Positions 17,708 to 24,697 of a stretch of DNA of 64,000 nt are shown here, one piece after another. The first letter of the stretch is position 1; every line of letters starts with the position of its first letter. Below the pieces are notes generated by a model that saw only the letters and a list, made by a program, of their open reading frames with translations, was not told the origin of the DNA and ran no database searches. Origin of the DNA: Marivita sp. (GTDB taxonomy: Bacteria; Pseudomonadota; Alphaproteobacteria; Rhodobacterales; Rhodobacteraceae); the NCBI RefSeq assembly GCF_020055675.1, contig NZ_JAIPUS010000001.1, forward strand, positions 310,001 through 374,000, in the 5' to 3' direction. A program made the translations under genes and the position numbers.

Positions 17708-18760
17708 TTACTGCGGTTTTTCCAGCACCACAAGCTTGGTCATCGCAGGGATGAGGCTTTGCCCGCCGCTGGTCTTGAACCCGATATCCCGGCCCTTCTC
17801 GGCAAGCCAGCCGACCGACAGCGATCGCGCCTCCGGTGTGAACGCCATGTGCTGCAGCTGCCAGAGCGCGGCCAGCGGCGGGCCCGACCGGTCCTCATCG
17901 ACCATGAAATCGTGGATCATGAGCTTGCCGCCGGGTGCCAGTGCCCTGAAGGCATTGCGGATCAGGGTCTCTACGGCCGGTTCGGGCACGCCACTGAGCA
18001 GATATGACATCAGGATTGCGTCCTGGTCTCCCGGCCAGGCGACCTCGACCGCGTTGCCCGGAATATAGCGCACGCGATCCACCAGCCCTGCCTCTGTCAC
18101 GAAGCGCCACCCGATCTCGGCCACGTTTGGAAAGTCGATGATGGTCGAGTGCAAATCCGTATATGTCTTGCACAGCGAAATCGTCATCGCCCCGGTGCCT
18201 CCTCCGACGTCCAGCAGGCTGGCTGCGTCGGAGAGATCAACCCGCCGCGCAAGCGTCCTCCCGGGGCCGAGAGAGCCGGCGTGCTGGCTCTCTGAATAGA
18301 CCGAGGCCTGCGATTCGTCCGCCATCCAGTGCCGGTACGACGCGATGGCCGCGTCCGGCAGATCATCCTTGATCACCGCGTTCAATTGCAGAAGGAACGG
18401 GTACATCTGCTGGTCGATCTGGTAGCGCAGATAGTCGCCGAAATCGTATTTCGATTGCTTCGAGAGAAACGCCTCCGCCGCAGGTGCGTTCTGCAGACGC
18501 GTGTCATCCGCCCATGTCAGAAGGCCGATGCTTGTCAGCGCGGTGGTGAGCATCTCGATCCGGTTCACCGGCACGCCCGTGGCGGTGGACAGCGCCTCCG
18601 GGGTTTTCGGTCCATCGGAAAGTTCGGTGAAAAGATCGATGTGCAGCCCGGCAAACAGCGCCTTGGACGCGATGAAGCTGAACGCAATGGTTGAAAGCTC
18701 CTCTGCGGTTTCCACGCCGCTTGCGCCACGCGTCGTTGCACCCGATCCATCCGAGGACAT
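17708..18760 (-). CDS. O-methyltransferase of the acetylserotonin/hydroxyneurosporene type
   Basis: A 350-residue two-domain enzyme. The N-terminal 110 residues form the dimerisation/winged-helix part (FIASKALFAGLHIDLFTEL, GVPVNRIEMLTTALTSIGLL). The SAM loop is LLDVGGGTGAMTISLCKTYTD near 182, followed by IDFPNVAEI (acidic strand 2) and GGKLMIHDFMVDED near 285, which has the H-D expected near the catalytic base. It is in the Methyltransf_2 family, which methylate hydroxyl groups of small aromatic or isoprenoid substrates. No carotenoid or bacteriochlorophyll gene is next to it, so I do not name it crtF. The ATG at 18760 is chosen because the domain begins soon after it. Confidence 0.8.
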   Translation of the reverse strand: MSSDGSGATTRGASGVETAEELSTIAFSFIASKALFAGLHIDLFTELSDGPKTPEALSTATGVPVNRIEMLTTALTSIGLLTWADDTRLQNAPAAEAFLSKQSKYDFGDYLRYQIDQQMYPFLLQLNAVIKDDLPDAAIASYRHWMADESQASVYSESQHAGSLGPGRTLARRVDLSDAASLLDVGGGTGAMTISLCKTYTDLHSTIIDFPNVAEIGWRFVTEAGLVDRVRYIPGNAVEVAWPGDQDAILMSYLLSGVPEPAVETLIRNAFRALAPGGKLMIHDFMVDEDRSGPPLAALWQLQHMAFTPEARSLSVGWLAEKGRDIGFKTSGGQSLIPAMTKLVVLEKPQ

Positions 18761-19053
18761 GCCAAAACTCCAGATTATTCCTGATCCAAGCACCCTAACC
18801 GGATTCCGCCACAGTGCAACATGCGCATCCCGCTGGGTTTGCAAAGGCACCGCAACTGTGAAGCGGTAGGCAAAAAGGTCGAAGAGCAGGGGGCGCCGAA
18901 ATCCTGACATGACCTGTCACGCGCACCCGCTGCGCTCCGATGAGTGTGGTCTGCGCTGCGGCCCGCATGGACTGTGATTTGGGGGCGGTCGACCAACCAG
19001 AGGAAAGCGATACAGTATAACATACTGAGCGCAAACCAAATTCTACGGTCCGT
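18761..19053. other. Divergent promoter region of the methyltransferase and phosphatase genes
   Basis: About 390 bp in all (18761-19148) separate the minus-strand methyltransferase from the plus-strand phosphatase. CTGACAT at 18904-18910 and CTGTCAC at 18914-18920 resemble Pho half-sites, but their 10-bp period is one short of the usual 11. The better site is the inverted repeat at 19054-19088. Confidence 0.4.
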
Positions 19054-19088
19054 ACGTCAGTTTCGCCAAACTGTTACGAAACTGACGT
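19054..19088 (+). promoter_or_regulatory. Pho-box-like site within a perfect 12-bp inverted repeat
   Basis: ACGTCAGTTTCG at 19054-19065 and CGAAACTGACGT at 19077-19088 are perfect inverted repeats around an 11-bp spacer. Inside, CTGTTAC-GAAA-CTGACGT at 19071-19088 fits the 7-4-7 layout of a PhoB box, 60 bp before the alkaline phosphatase start. Control by phosphate starvation is the natural reading. Confidence 0.65.
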
Positions 19089-19148
19089 CCCAATTTCACA
19101 TGCCGACCCTAGCGACCATCGCAGACACAACACAAAGAGAGATGTCTT

Positions 19149-20621
19149 ATGAGAACTTCAATGCTCGCGATGACGGCCACCCTGCTCGGGACCAGCGCTC
19201 TGGCCCAGGATATACCGCAGGCCGACAGTGACTGGTTCACCGCCGCCCAGGAGCGCCTGCAAACGCAACTGGACGCGCAGCCCAACACCAACACCGCCAA
19301 GAACGTGATCGTCCTGGTGTCGGACGGCAATGGAGTCGGCACCAACTACGCCTCGCGCCTTTGGGCCGGCCAGCAGGAAGGCGGGCTGGGTGACGACTAC
19401 AACCAGCCCCACGACCTGTTCCCGAACCTCGCACTGGTCAAGACCTACAACGTCAATGCCCAGACCCCCGACAGCGCCGGCACCGGCACCGCGATGATGT
19501 CCGGCATCAAGACCAAGGCCGGGATCATCGGCGTGACCGAAGACGTCAACCGTGGCGACTGCTCGACCCTGCCAGGAAACACCGTGGCCTCGCTGAACGA
19601 GATCATGACCGAGATGGGCAAGGAAACCGGCATCGTCTCGACCGCCCGCATCACTCACGCCACCCCGGCCTCGGCCTATGCCAAGACCGCCGACCGCAAC
19701 TTCGAAGCCTCCGTGCCCGAAGGCTGCACCGAGCAGGCCGACATCGCCACCCAATTGATCGAAGCGATGCGTTCGGGCGTCATCGACCTTGCCATTGGCG
19801 GCGGCATGCGCAACTTCCACGCCGACGACGGCGGTCGCCGCGAAGATGGCGTGAACTTGATCGAAATCGCGCAGACCGAACTGGGCGCGCATTTCGCCAT
19901 GGACCAGGCGTCGTTCGAAGCGGCCCCGCTGGATGGCACCCCGATCCTGGGCCTGTTCGAAAACAGCCACATGATGTACGAGGCCGACCGCACCGACGAG
20001 CCGAGCCTCGCCGAAATGACTGCCGCCGCGATCACCGCTCTGGAAGCCAAGTCGGGCGACAACGGCTTTTTCCTGCAGATCGAAGCGGGCCGCGTCGATC
20101 ACGCCAACCACGCCGGCAACCTTGCCCGCGTCGTGCAGGACCAGAAGGCCTTTGCCGATGCCGTCGCCATGGCCGACGAACTGACCGATGACGAAGAAAC
20201 CCTGATCGTCGTCACGGCCGACCACGAGCATGCCATTGCCTTCAACGGCTACTGTGGCCGCGGCTCGAACATCCTCGGCCTGTGCATGGGCATCAACGGC
20301 GATGGCGTTGAGCATACCGGCGAAGCCGAACTGGCCTCGGACGGCAAGCCCTTCACCGTCGCTGGCTACCTCAACGGCGCCGGTTCGGTCCTGATCGAGC
20401 AGCCCGATGGCTCCTACTTCGGCACCCGTCCGAACGTGACCGAAGAAGAAGCCACCGACATCGACTACCCGCAGCAGGCGCTGGTCCCCAAATCGTCGGA
20501 AACCCACTCGGGTGAAGACGTGGCAGTCTATGCCAAGGGCCCTTGGGCGCACCTGTTCAACGGCACCATCGAGCAGAACCTGATTTTCCACGTGATGCAT
20601 CACGCTGCCACGGCCGAGTAA
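19149..20621 (+). CDS. Alkaline phosphatase (PhoA family), periplasmic
   Basis: A 490-residue alkaline phosphatase. The signal peptide is MRTSMLAMTATLLGTSALAQ. Metal and catalytic sites are visible: VIVLVSDGNG with Asp59, PDSAGTGTAMMSG with the nucleophile Ser109, STARITHATPASAYAKTADRN, IEAGRVDHANHAGN, and VVTADHEHA near 358. These are the ligands of the two zinc ions and magnesium. It hydrolyses phosphate monoesters in the periplasm to supply phosphate. It is monocistronic: a Pho-box-like site lies upstream and a terminator follows. The single pair of Cys residues in the ACYGTxxx region of E. coli is not conserved; Cys residues lie elsewhere (EGCTEQ, GYCGRG, LGLCMG). Confidence 0.93.
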   Translation: MRTSMLAMTATLLGTSALAQDIPQADSDWFTAAQERLQTQLDAQPNTNTAKNVIVLVSDGNGVGTNYASRLWAGQQEGGLGDDYNQPHDLFPNLALVKTYNVNAQTPDSAGTGTAMMSGIKTKAGIIGVTEDVNRGDCSTLPGNTVASLNEIMTEMGKETGIVSTARITHATPASAYAKTADRNFEASVPEGCTEQADIATQLIEAMRSGVIDLAIGGGMRNFHADDGGRREDGVNLIEIAQTELGAHFAMDQASFEAAPLDGTPILGLFENSHMMYEADRTDEPSLAEMTAAAITALEAKSGDNGFFLQIEAGRVDHANHAGNLARVVQDQKAFADAVAMADELTDDEETLIVVTADHEHAIAFNGYCGRGSNILGLCMGINGDGVEHTGEAELASDGKPFTVAGYLNGAGSVLIEQPDGSYFGTRPNVTEEEATDIDYPQQALVPKSSETHSGEDVAVYAKGPWAHLFNGTIEQNLIFHVMHHAATAE

Positions 20622-20640
20622 TCGGATAGAAACTCCGGGA

Positions 20641-20669
20641 GGGGGCTGTCCGCAGCCCCCTTTCCTTGT
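20641..20669 (+). terminator. Rho-independent terminator
   Basis: GGGGGCTG at 20641-20648 pairs with CAGCCCCC at 20653-20660 around a TCCG loop, followed by TTTCCTTGTT, just after the alkaline phosphatase gene. Confidence 0.85.
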
Positions 20670-20708
20670 TCCGGATCAATGCAAATCCGCCCGGCGTTTC
20701 TTATGATT

Positions 20709-20721
20709 GTTATATCGTAAC
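20709..20721 (+). promoter_or_regulatory. Candidate Zur box
   Basis: GTTATATCGTAAC is a near-palindrome 25 bp before the start of the zinc-type operon. It resembles the alphaproteobacterial Zur core GTTATA-ATAAC with one arm imperfect. The call rests as much on the operon content as on the motif. Confidence 0.5.
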
Positions 20722-20745
20722 GCCACACTGACATCGGAGACCGCC

Positions 20746-21168
20746 ATGCGCCGCAGACAGTTCCTTACCCTTGCCCCCGCCCTGATTGCCGCGCCCGTCG
20801 TGCTGCGCGCGCAGGACGACACCCTCAAGCTGCGCGAGCTTTACGAGGGCCGGGATTTTTCCCCGCTCGCCCGTGACCTGGAAGGCACCACCATCGACGT
20901 GGACGGCTACATGGCCCCGCCGCTTCAGGCCGATTCCAGTTTTTTCGTGCTGACCAAGATCCCAATGTCGGTTTGCCCGTTCTGCGAAACCGAAGCGGAA
21001 TGGCCCGACGACATCGTTGCTATCTACACCCGGCGCAAGTTCGACACCGTCCCCTTCAACCGCAAGATCGTTGTCACCGGCGCGCTTGCATTGGGCAGCT
21101 ACCGCGACCCCGATACCGGATTCCTGAGCATGGTACGCCTCGAGAACGCGCGGCTGCGCTTCGGATGA
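20746..21168 (+). CDS. Exported DUF3299-like protein of a zinc-type operon
   Basis: A 140-residue protein with a twin-arginine-like signal (MRRRQFLTLAPALIAAPVVL, followed by RAQD). The mature part has LEGTTIDVDGYMAPPLQADSSFFVL, a PMSVCPFCETEAEWPDD loop with a CxxC pair, and VTGALALGSYRDPDTGFLSMVRLENA. This matches the DUF3299 family, which in gammaproteobacteria (for example Pseudomonas aeruginosa PA4066) sits in a zinc-starvation operon with an ABC ATPase, a FtsX-type permease and a His-rich protein, exactly the partners found here. CPFC could bind metal. Start ATG 20746 begins the signal peptide. The stop overlaps the ATPase start (ATGA). Confidence 0.78.
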   Translation: MRRRQFLTLAPALIAAPVVLRAQDDTLKLRELYEGRDFSPLARDLEGTTIDVDGYMAPPLQADSSFFVLTKIPMSVCPFCETEAEWPDDIVAIYTRRKFDTVPFNRKIVVTGALALGSYRDPDTGFLSMVRLENARLRFG

Positions 21169-21854
21169 CCGGGATCAGTCTGTCCATATCAGACCTCGAG
21201 GTGACGGGGCAGGGTGGCCGCCGCATCCTGTCCGTACCTCGGCTGGAGGTGCCCGCCGGCACTGCCGTCGCCGTGCGCGGGCCATCGGGTGCCGGCAAGT
21301 CAACGCTTCTTTACGCTTTGGCCGGGATCATCGCCCCGTCCCGCGGATGCATCACCTGGGGTGACACCGACATCGCCGGCCTCGATGACAGCGGGCGGGC
21401 GGCCTTCCGGCGCGGCACAGTCGGCTTCATCTTTCAGGAACACCTGCTTTTCGAAGAGTTGTCGGCGCTTGGCAACGCAGGGGTGACGGCGCTTTACGCT
21501 CCGCGCCGCGACCGGCGCCGCATCCGCGACAGTGCCGAAGGCCTTCTGACCCGTTTTGGTCTGGGCAAGAGCGCGGCCCGTCGCTCCGACACTTTTTCCG
21601 GCGGAGAACGCCAGCGCATTGCAGTGGTCAGGGCCCTGGCCGGGGATGCGCCTGTGATCCTCGCCGACGAGCCCACCGCAAGCCTCGACCGGGCCAATGC
21701 CGACGCGCTGGCCGATGACCTCATGCGGCTCGCCCGCGATGACGGGCGCACCCTGGTCGCGGTCAGCCATGACCCGAGCCTGCACGACCGCGCAGACCGC
21801 GTGATAGACGTCCGCGACGGCCAACTTGAACTCCCGGAGGCGCAGAATGCCTGA
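21165..21854 (+). CDS. ABC transporter ATP-binding protein (MacB/LolD type) of a zinc-type operon
   Basis: A 229-residue ATPase: Walker A GPSGAGKST at 39-47, Q-loop FIFQEHLLFEEL near 89, signature FSGGERQRIA near 144, Walker B VILADEPTASLD near 164 and the switch His in AVSHDP near 199. Sequence type is that of LolD/MacB/FtsE partners of FtsX-like permeases, not of metal importers such as ZnuC. It overlaps its neighbours on both sides (4 nt and 8 nt). With the next gene it forms the transporter homologous to PA4064-PA4065/ZrgBC, which respond to zinc limitation in gammaproteobacteria. What it moves is unproved. Confidence 0.85.
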   Translation: MTGISLSISDLEVTGQGGRRILSVPRLEVPAGTAVAVRGPSGAGKSTLLYALAGIIAPSRGCITWGDTDIAGLDDSGRAAFRRGTVGFIFQEHLLFEELSALGNAGVTALYAPRRDRRRIRDSAEGLLTRFGLGKSAARRSDTFSGGERQRIAVVRALAGDAPVILADEPTASLDRANADALADDLMRLARDDGRTLVAVSHDPSLHDRADRVIDVRDGQLELPEAQNA

Positions 21855-23166
21855 CCCGATCGCCGATCTGCTGGCCCGGCTGCCCCTGTGGATGGAAAAT
21901 ACCGTTATACTGCTGGGCGCGTTGCTGCCGGTGCTGGTGATCGGGGCGTTGGTTCTGCGCGGTTTCGCGATATGGCCGCTTCTTTCGGCGCTGCTGCGAC
22001 GCCAGGTCTGGGTAAGTGTGGTTTTCACCATGCTCATCGCAGTGTCGATCGGGCTGGGGGTCGGCCTGATCGCCCAGGAACGTGGCCTGCGACAAGGCAC
22101 TGCCCGTGCCGCCGACAAGTTCGAATTGGTCATTGCCGCCCCGGGCAGCGAGATCACAGCCATGCTTGCAGCGGTCTACCTGCAACCCTCGGCGATCCCG
22201 CTCATTGACGGGCCGACCTATGCACAGGTCGCGGCGCATCCCAATGCCGATCTCGTGGCGCCGCTGGCCTTCGGCGACAGCTACGAGAACGCGCCGGTCG
22301 TCGGGTCTACGCCTGCCTTTGTCGACTATCTCTCTGAGGGGCTGGCCGAAGGTCGCGTTTTTGCAACAGAAACCGAGGCCATTGCAGGTGCGCGCACACC
22401 CCTCGCTGTGGGCGACAGCTTCACGCCTCAGCATGGGCAGGGCAATGAGGCCGAGGGCGCGCACGGCGGTTTCGAATACCAGGTTGTCGGGCGGATGCCA
22501 CTGACCGGCTCGCCTTGGGACCGTGCCTATATCGTGCCCGCCGAATCCGTCTGGATGGTGCACGGGCTGGCCAATGGCCATGCGCCGGGCTGGGACGGCA
22601 CCGTCGGTGGCCCCTTCGATCCGGATTATTTCCCCGGGACCCCCGCCGCGCTGGTCAAGGCCGATTCGCTGGGTGGTGCCTATGTCATGCAGGCCCAGTT
22701 CAACACCGACCGGACCATGGCCCTGTTTCCGGGCACGGTCCTGTCGCGGCTTCACGCGCTGATGGGGGATATCCGGCAGGTGATGTCCATCCTGGCCATT
22801 GTCACCCAGGTGCTTGTGACCGTGGGTGTTCTGGCCGGACTGATGATGCTGACGCGCCTTTTGGCGCGCCGCCTTGCCTTGCTGCGGGCGCTGGGCGCGC
22901 CACGTCGGTTCAATTTCGCCCTGACCTGGTCCTATGCCGTCACGCTCATCGTGCTGGGAGCCGGGCTGGGGCTTGCGCTTGGGGTCCTGCTGACGCGGGC
23001 GATCTCGGGCGTGATCACGGACCGGACGGACATTCTTGTGACCGCCTCGCTGGGCTGGTCCGAACTGCACCTTGTTGGCGCCTTCGTGAGCCTCACGGCC
23101 CTGCTGGCGCTGATCCCCGCCTGGTTGACGATGACCCGACCGGTCGTGCGCGACCTGCGCGGCTGA
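21847..23166 (+). CDS. FtsX-like ABC transporter permease of a zinc-type operon
   Basis: A 439-residue permease. Two N-terminal helices (about 20-38 and 50-70, the latter VWVSVVFTMLIAVSIGLGVGLIA) flank a loop with LLRRQ; a periplasmic domain of about 210 residues follows (EITAMLAAVYLQPSAIPLIDGPTY and on), then three C-terminal helices (from about 310) with RLLARRLALLRALGAPRRF between them, the usual FtsX cytoplasmic loop contacting the ATPase. Such mechanotransmission-type permeases usually act on lipids, lipoproteins or periplasmic proteins rather than importing ions. In the zinc context it may load or release metal through the His-rich partner. Confidence 0.85.
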   Translation: MPDPIADLLARLPLWMENTVILLGALLPVLVIGALVLRGFAIWPLLSALLRRQVWVSVVFTMLIAVSIGLGVGLIAQERGLRQGTARAADKFELVIAAPGSEITAMLAAVYLQPSAIPLIDGPTYAQVAAHPNADLVAPLAFGDSYENAPVVGSTPAFVDYLSEGLAEGRVFATETEAIAGARTPLAVGDSFTPQHGQGNEAEGAHGGFEYQVVGRMPLTGSPWDRAYIVPAESVWMVHGLANGHAPGWDGTVGGPFDPDYFPGTPAALVKADSLGGAYVMQAQFNTDRTMALFPGTVLSRLHALMGDIRQVMSILAIVTQVLVTVGVLAGLMMLTRLLARRLALLRALGAPRRFNFALTWSYAVTLIVLGAGLGLALGVLLTRAISGVITDRTDILVTASLGWSELHLVGAFVSLTALLALIPAWLTMTRPVVRDLRG

Positions 23167-23184
23167 CCCATGATGGAGAGACCC

Positions 23185-23940
23185 ATGACACCGAAGTACC
23201 TGATCCCCTTCGCGCTTCTGGCCGCCCTTGCCGGGCTGCCTGCACAGGCCCATGACGATCATGCCGCCGAAACGGCCGCGGACCACGCCAACGACGACGA
23301 ACATGGCCACGACGACGAACATGGCCACGATGACGAACATGGCCACGATGACGAACATGGCCACGATGACGAACATGGCGACGATGATGAACACGCTCAT
23401 GACCAGGAGCATGGGCATGAAGACGACCACGGCCATGACGAAGATCACGCGCACGAAGAAGATCACGCCCACGACGACGAGCACGCCCACGAAGAAGACC
23501 ACGCCCGCGAGGAAGAGGCCGCCAGCGACGACGCGCACCTGTCGACCGTGGGCGACGTGCGCCTGCTGCACGGCTGGACTAGGGCAACCGGCGCCGACAC
23601 CGCGCTCGTCTTCGTCGAGATCGAGAACACCGGCGACACGCCCGTGACCCTGACCGGAGGCGCTGCGGATTTGGCCGAAAGCGCGGCGCTGGTGGGCTTC
23701 ACGCTCGAGGACGGCACGCCCGTCTATCCCGAACTGCCGGCCCTGCCGGTGGCCCCGGGCACCGAGATGGTGCTGGCCCCGCAGGGTGTGGCGCTGCGGC
23801 TGGACGGACTGTCGCGCGAGCTGGCCGAGGGCGACAGCTTTGACCTGACCCTGTCCTTCGCCGAGGCCGAGGTGGAGCTGACCGTCGAGGTCGAGGCCGC
23901 CGACGCCACCCAGCACAGCCATGCGGGACACGCGCACTGA
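23185..23940 (+). CDS. Periplasmic His/Asp/Glu-rich protein with PCuAC-like domain
   Basis: A 251-residue exported protein. The signal peptide (MTPKYLIPFALLAALAGLPAQA) is followed by about 100 residues made almost wholly of H, D and E, with tandem six-residue units like GHDDEH. The last 130 residues (TVGDVRLLHGWTRATGADTALVFVEIENTGDTPVTL, ELAEGDSFDLTLSFAEA) look like a PCuAC/DUF461 beta-domain, but the H...M...HxM copper ligands of that family are replaced (LVGF, YPEL and ALRLD stand at those places). The chain ends HSHAGHAH. A metal, probably zinc, store or carrier is the best reading: metal binding moved from domain to low-complexity arm. Gammaproteobacterial counterparts use a DUF2796 domain instead. 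Confidence 0.75.
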   Translation: MTPKYLIPFALLAALAGLPAQAHDDHAAETAADHANDDEHGHDDEHGHDDEHGHDDEHGHDDEHGDDDEHAHDQEHGHEDDHGHDEDHAHEEDHAHDDEHAHEEDHAREEEAASDDAHLSTVGDVRLLHGWTRATGADTALVFVEIENTGDTPVTLTGGAADLAESAALVGFTLEDGTPVYPELPALPVAPGTEMVLAPQGVALRLDGLSRELAEGDSFDLTLSFAEAEVELTVEVEAADATQHSHAGHAH

Positions 23941-24273
23941 AGCACAAGTTCCAGAAGGCAGGCCGCTTTCATACTGGTGCGGGCCTCACAGGCCGCATGA
24001 TGGTGGCGTGCGCGATCCCGTTTCCCCCATCGGGACAGGACACGGACAGGGGTGTGCCGCCACTCGCCATCGCCGCAGCGGCGATCGACAGCGATGTTCC
24101 GCTCAGGCAGTGGCCGGCAGCGCGCAGGTTCATGATGCCCGGCTGGCGGTCCGTGACATGACAGGCAAACAAGCGCCTGCGAACTGCGGCACCAAGCCCA
24201 TGTTAACTTTTTCCTTTGCCGGTGGAGCCGCGCTTCGTTTAAGTAACATGCGTGTGATGACAAGGCTGCCAAT
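23941..24273. other. Intergenic stretch, possible minus-strand enzyme remnant
   Basis: About 330 bp. On the minus strand a frame at 24172-23969 has PGIMNLRAAGHCLSG and then SIAAAAMASGGTPL, which faintly recalls the C-terminal FAD loop of FAD-dependent oxidoreductases. The rest of such a gene is missing, so at most this is a fossil. Confidence 0.3.
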
Positions 24274-24474
24274 ATGACAACGGACAACATTCTTTATATC
24301 GCCGAAACCGATGAATTGGGCCGCGTGGTCTGTGTGTGGAGCACCGACGAAACCAAATCGCGCCCCAAACCGCTGCGGCGACCGGTTACACGGCGATTCG
24401 ATCTGCAGGCGACACAATGTTTTGGTGCGTCGCCTGTGGACATCGCGACATGGATGCACGACGGCGCGCATTGA
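24274..24474 (+). CDS. Hypothetical small protein
   Basis: A 66-residue frame beginning MTTDNILYIAETDELGRVVCVWSTDE. It has a hydrophobic start that is not a signal peptide, a basic middle (KSRPKPLRRPVTRRF) and a Trp/His end. A weak AAGG lies upstream. I recognise no family. It could be a chance frame in GC-rich DNA. Confidence 0.35.
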   Translation: MTTDNILYIAETDELGRVVCVWSTDETKSRPKPLRRPVTRRFDLQATQCFGASPVDIATWMHDGAH

Positions 24475-24697
24475 CCGTAAACGCGGTGTCGGTCGGTATG
24501 GACGGAGAGGGCTGAAACCCGTGTCTCAGCCAGGGCTGTCGTTCGCGGTCTTTGTGGACACGCATCCGTGTCGCTTGGAGCCGGCCGGCACGCACGCGGG
24601 CCTGCGCAAGATTGGTCTGCCGGACCAGCGGGCGGGCCGGATGCGCACCCGCTGACCAAGCTCGGACCGTGGCCAGATTGGCCAAGGCGGACGGGGA

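Noticed and set aside
18904-18920. Second Pho box (CTGACAT...CTGTCAC)
   Set aside because: The half-sites repeat every 10 bp instead of 11, and they lie 230 bp from the phosphatase start; kept only as a note.
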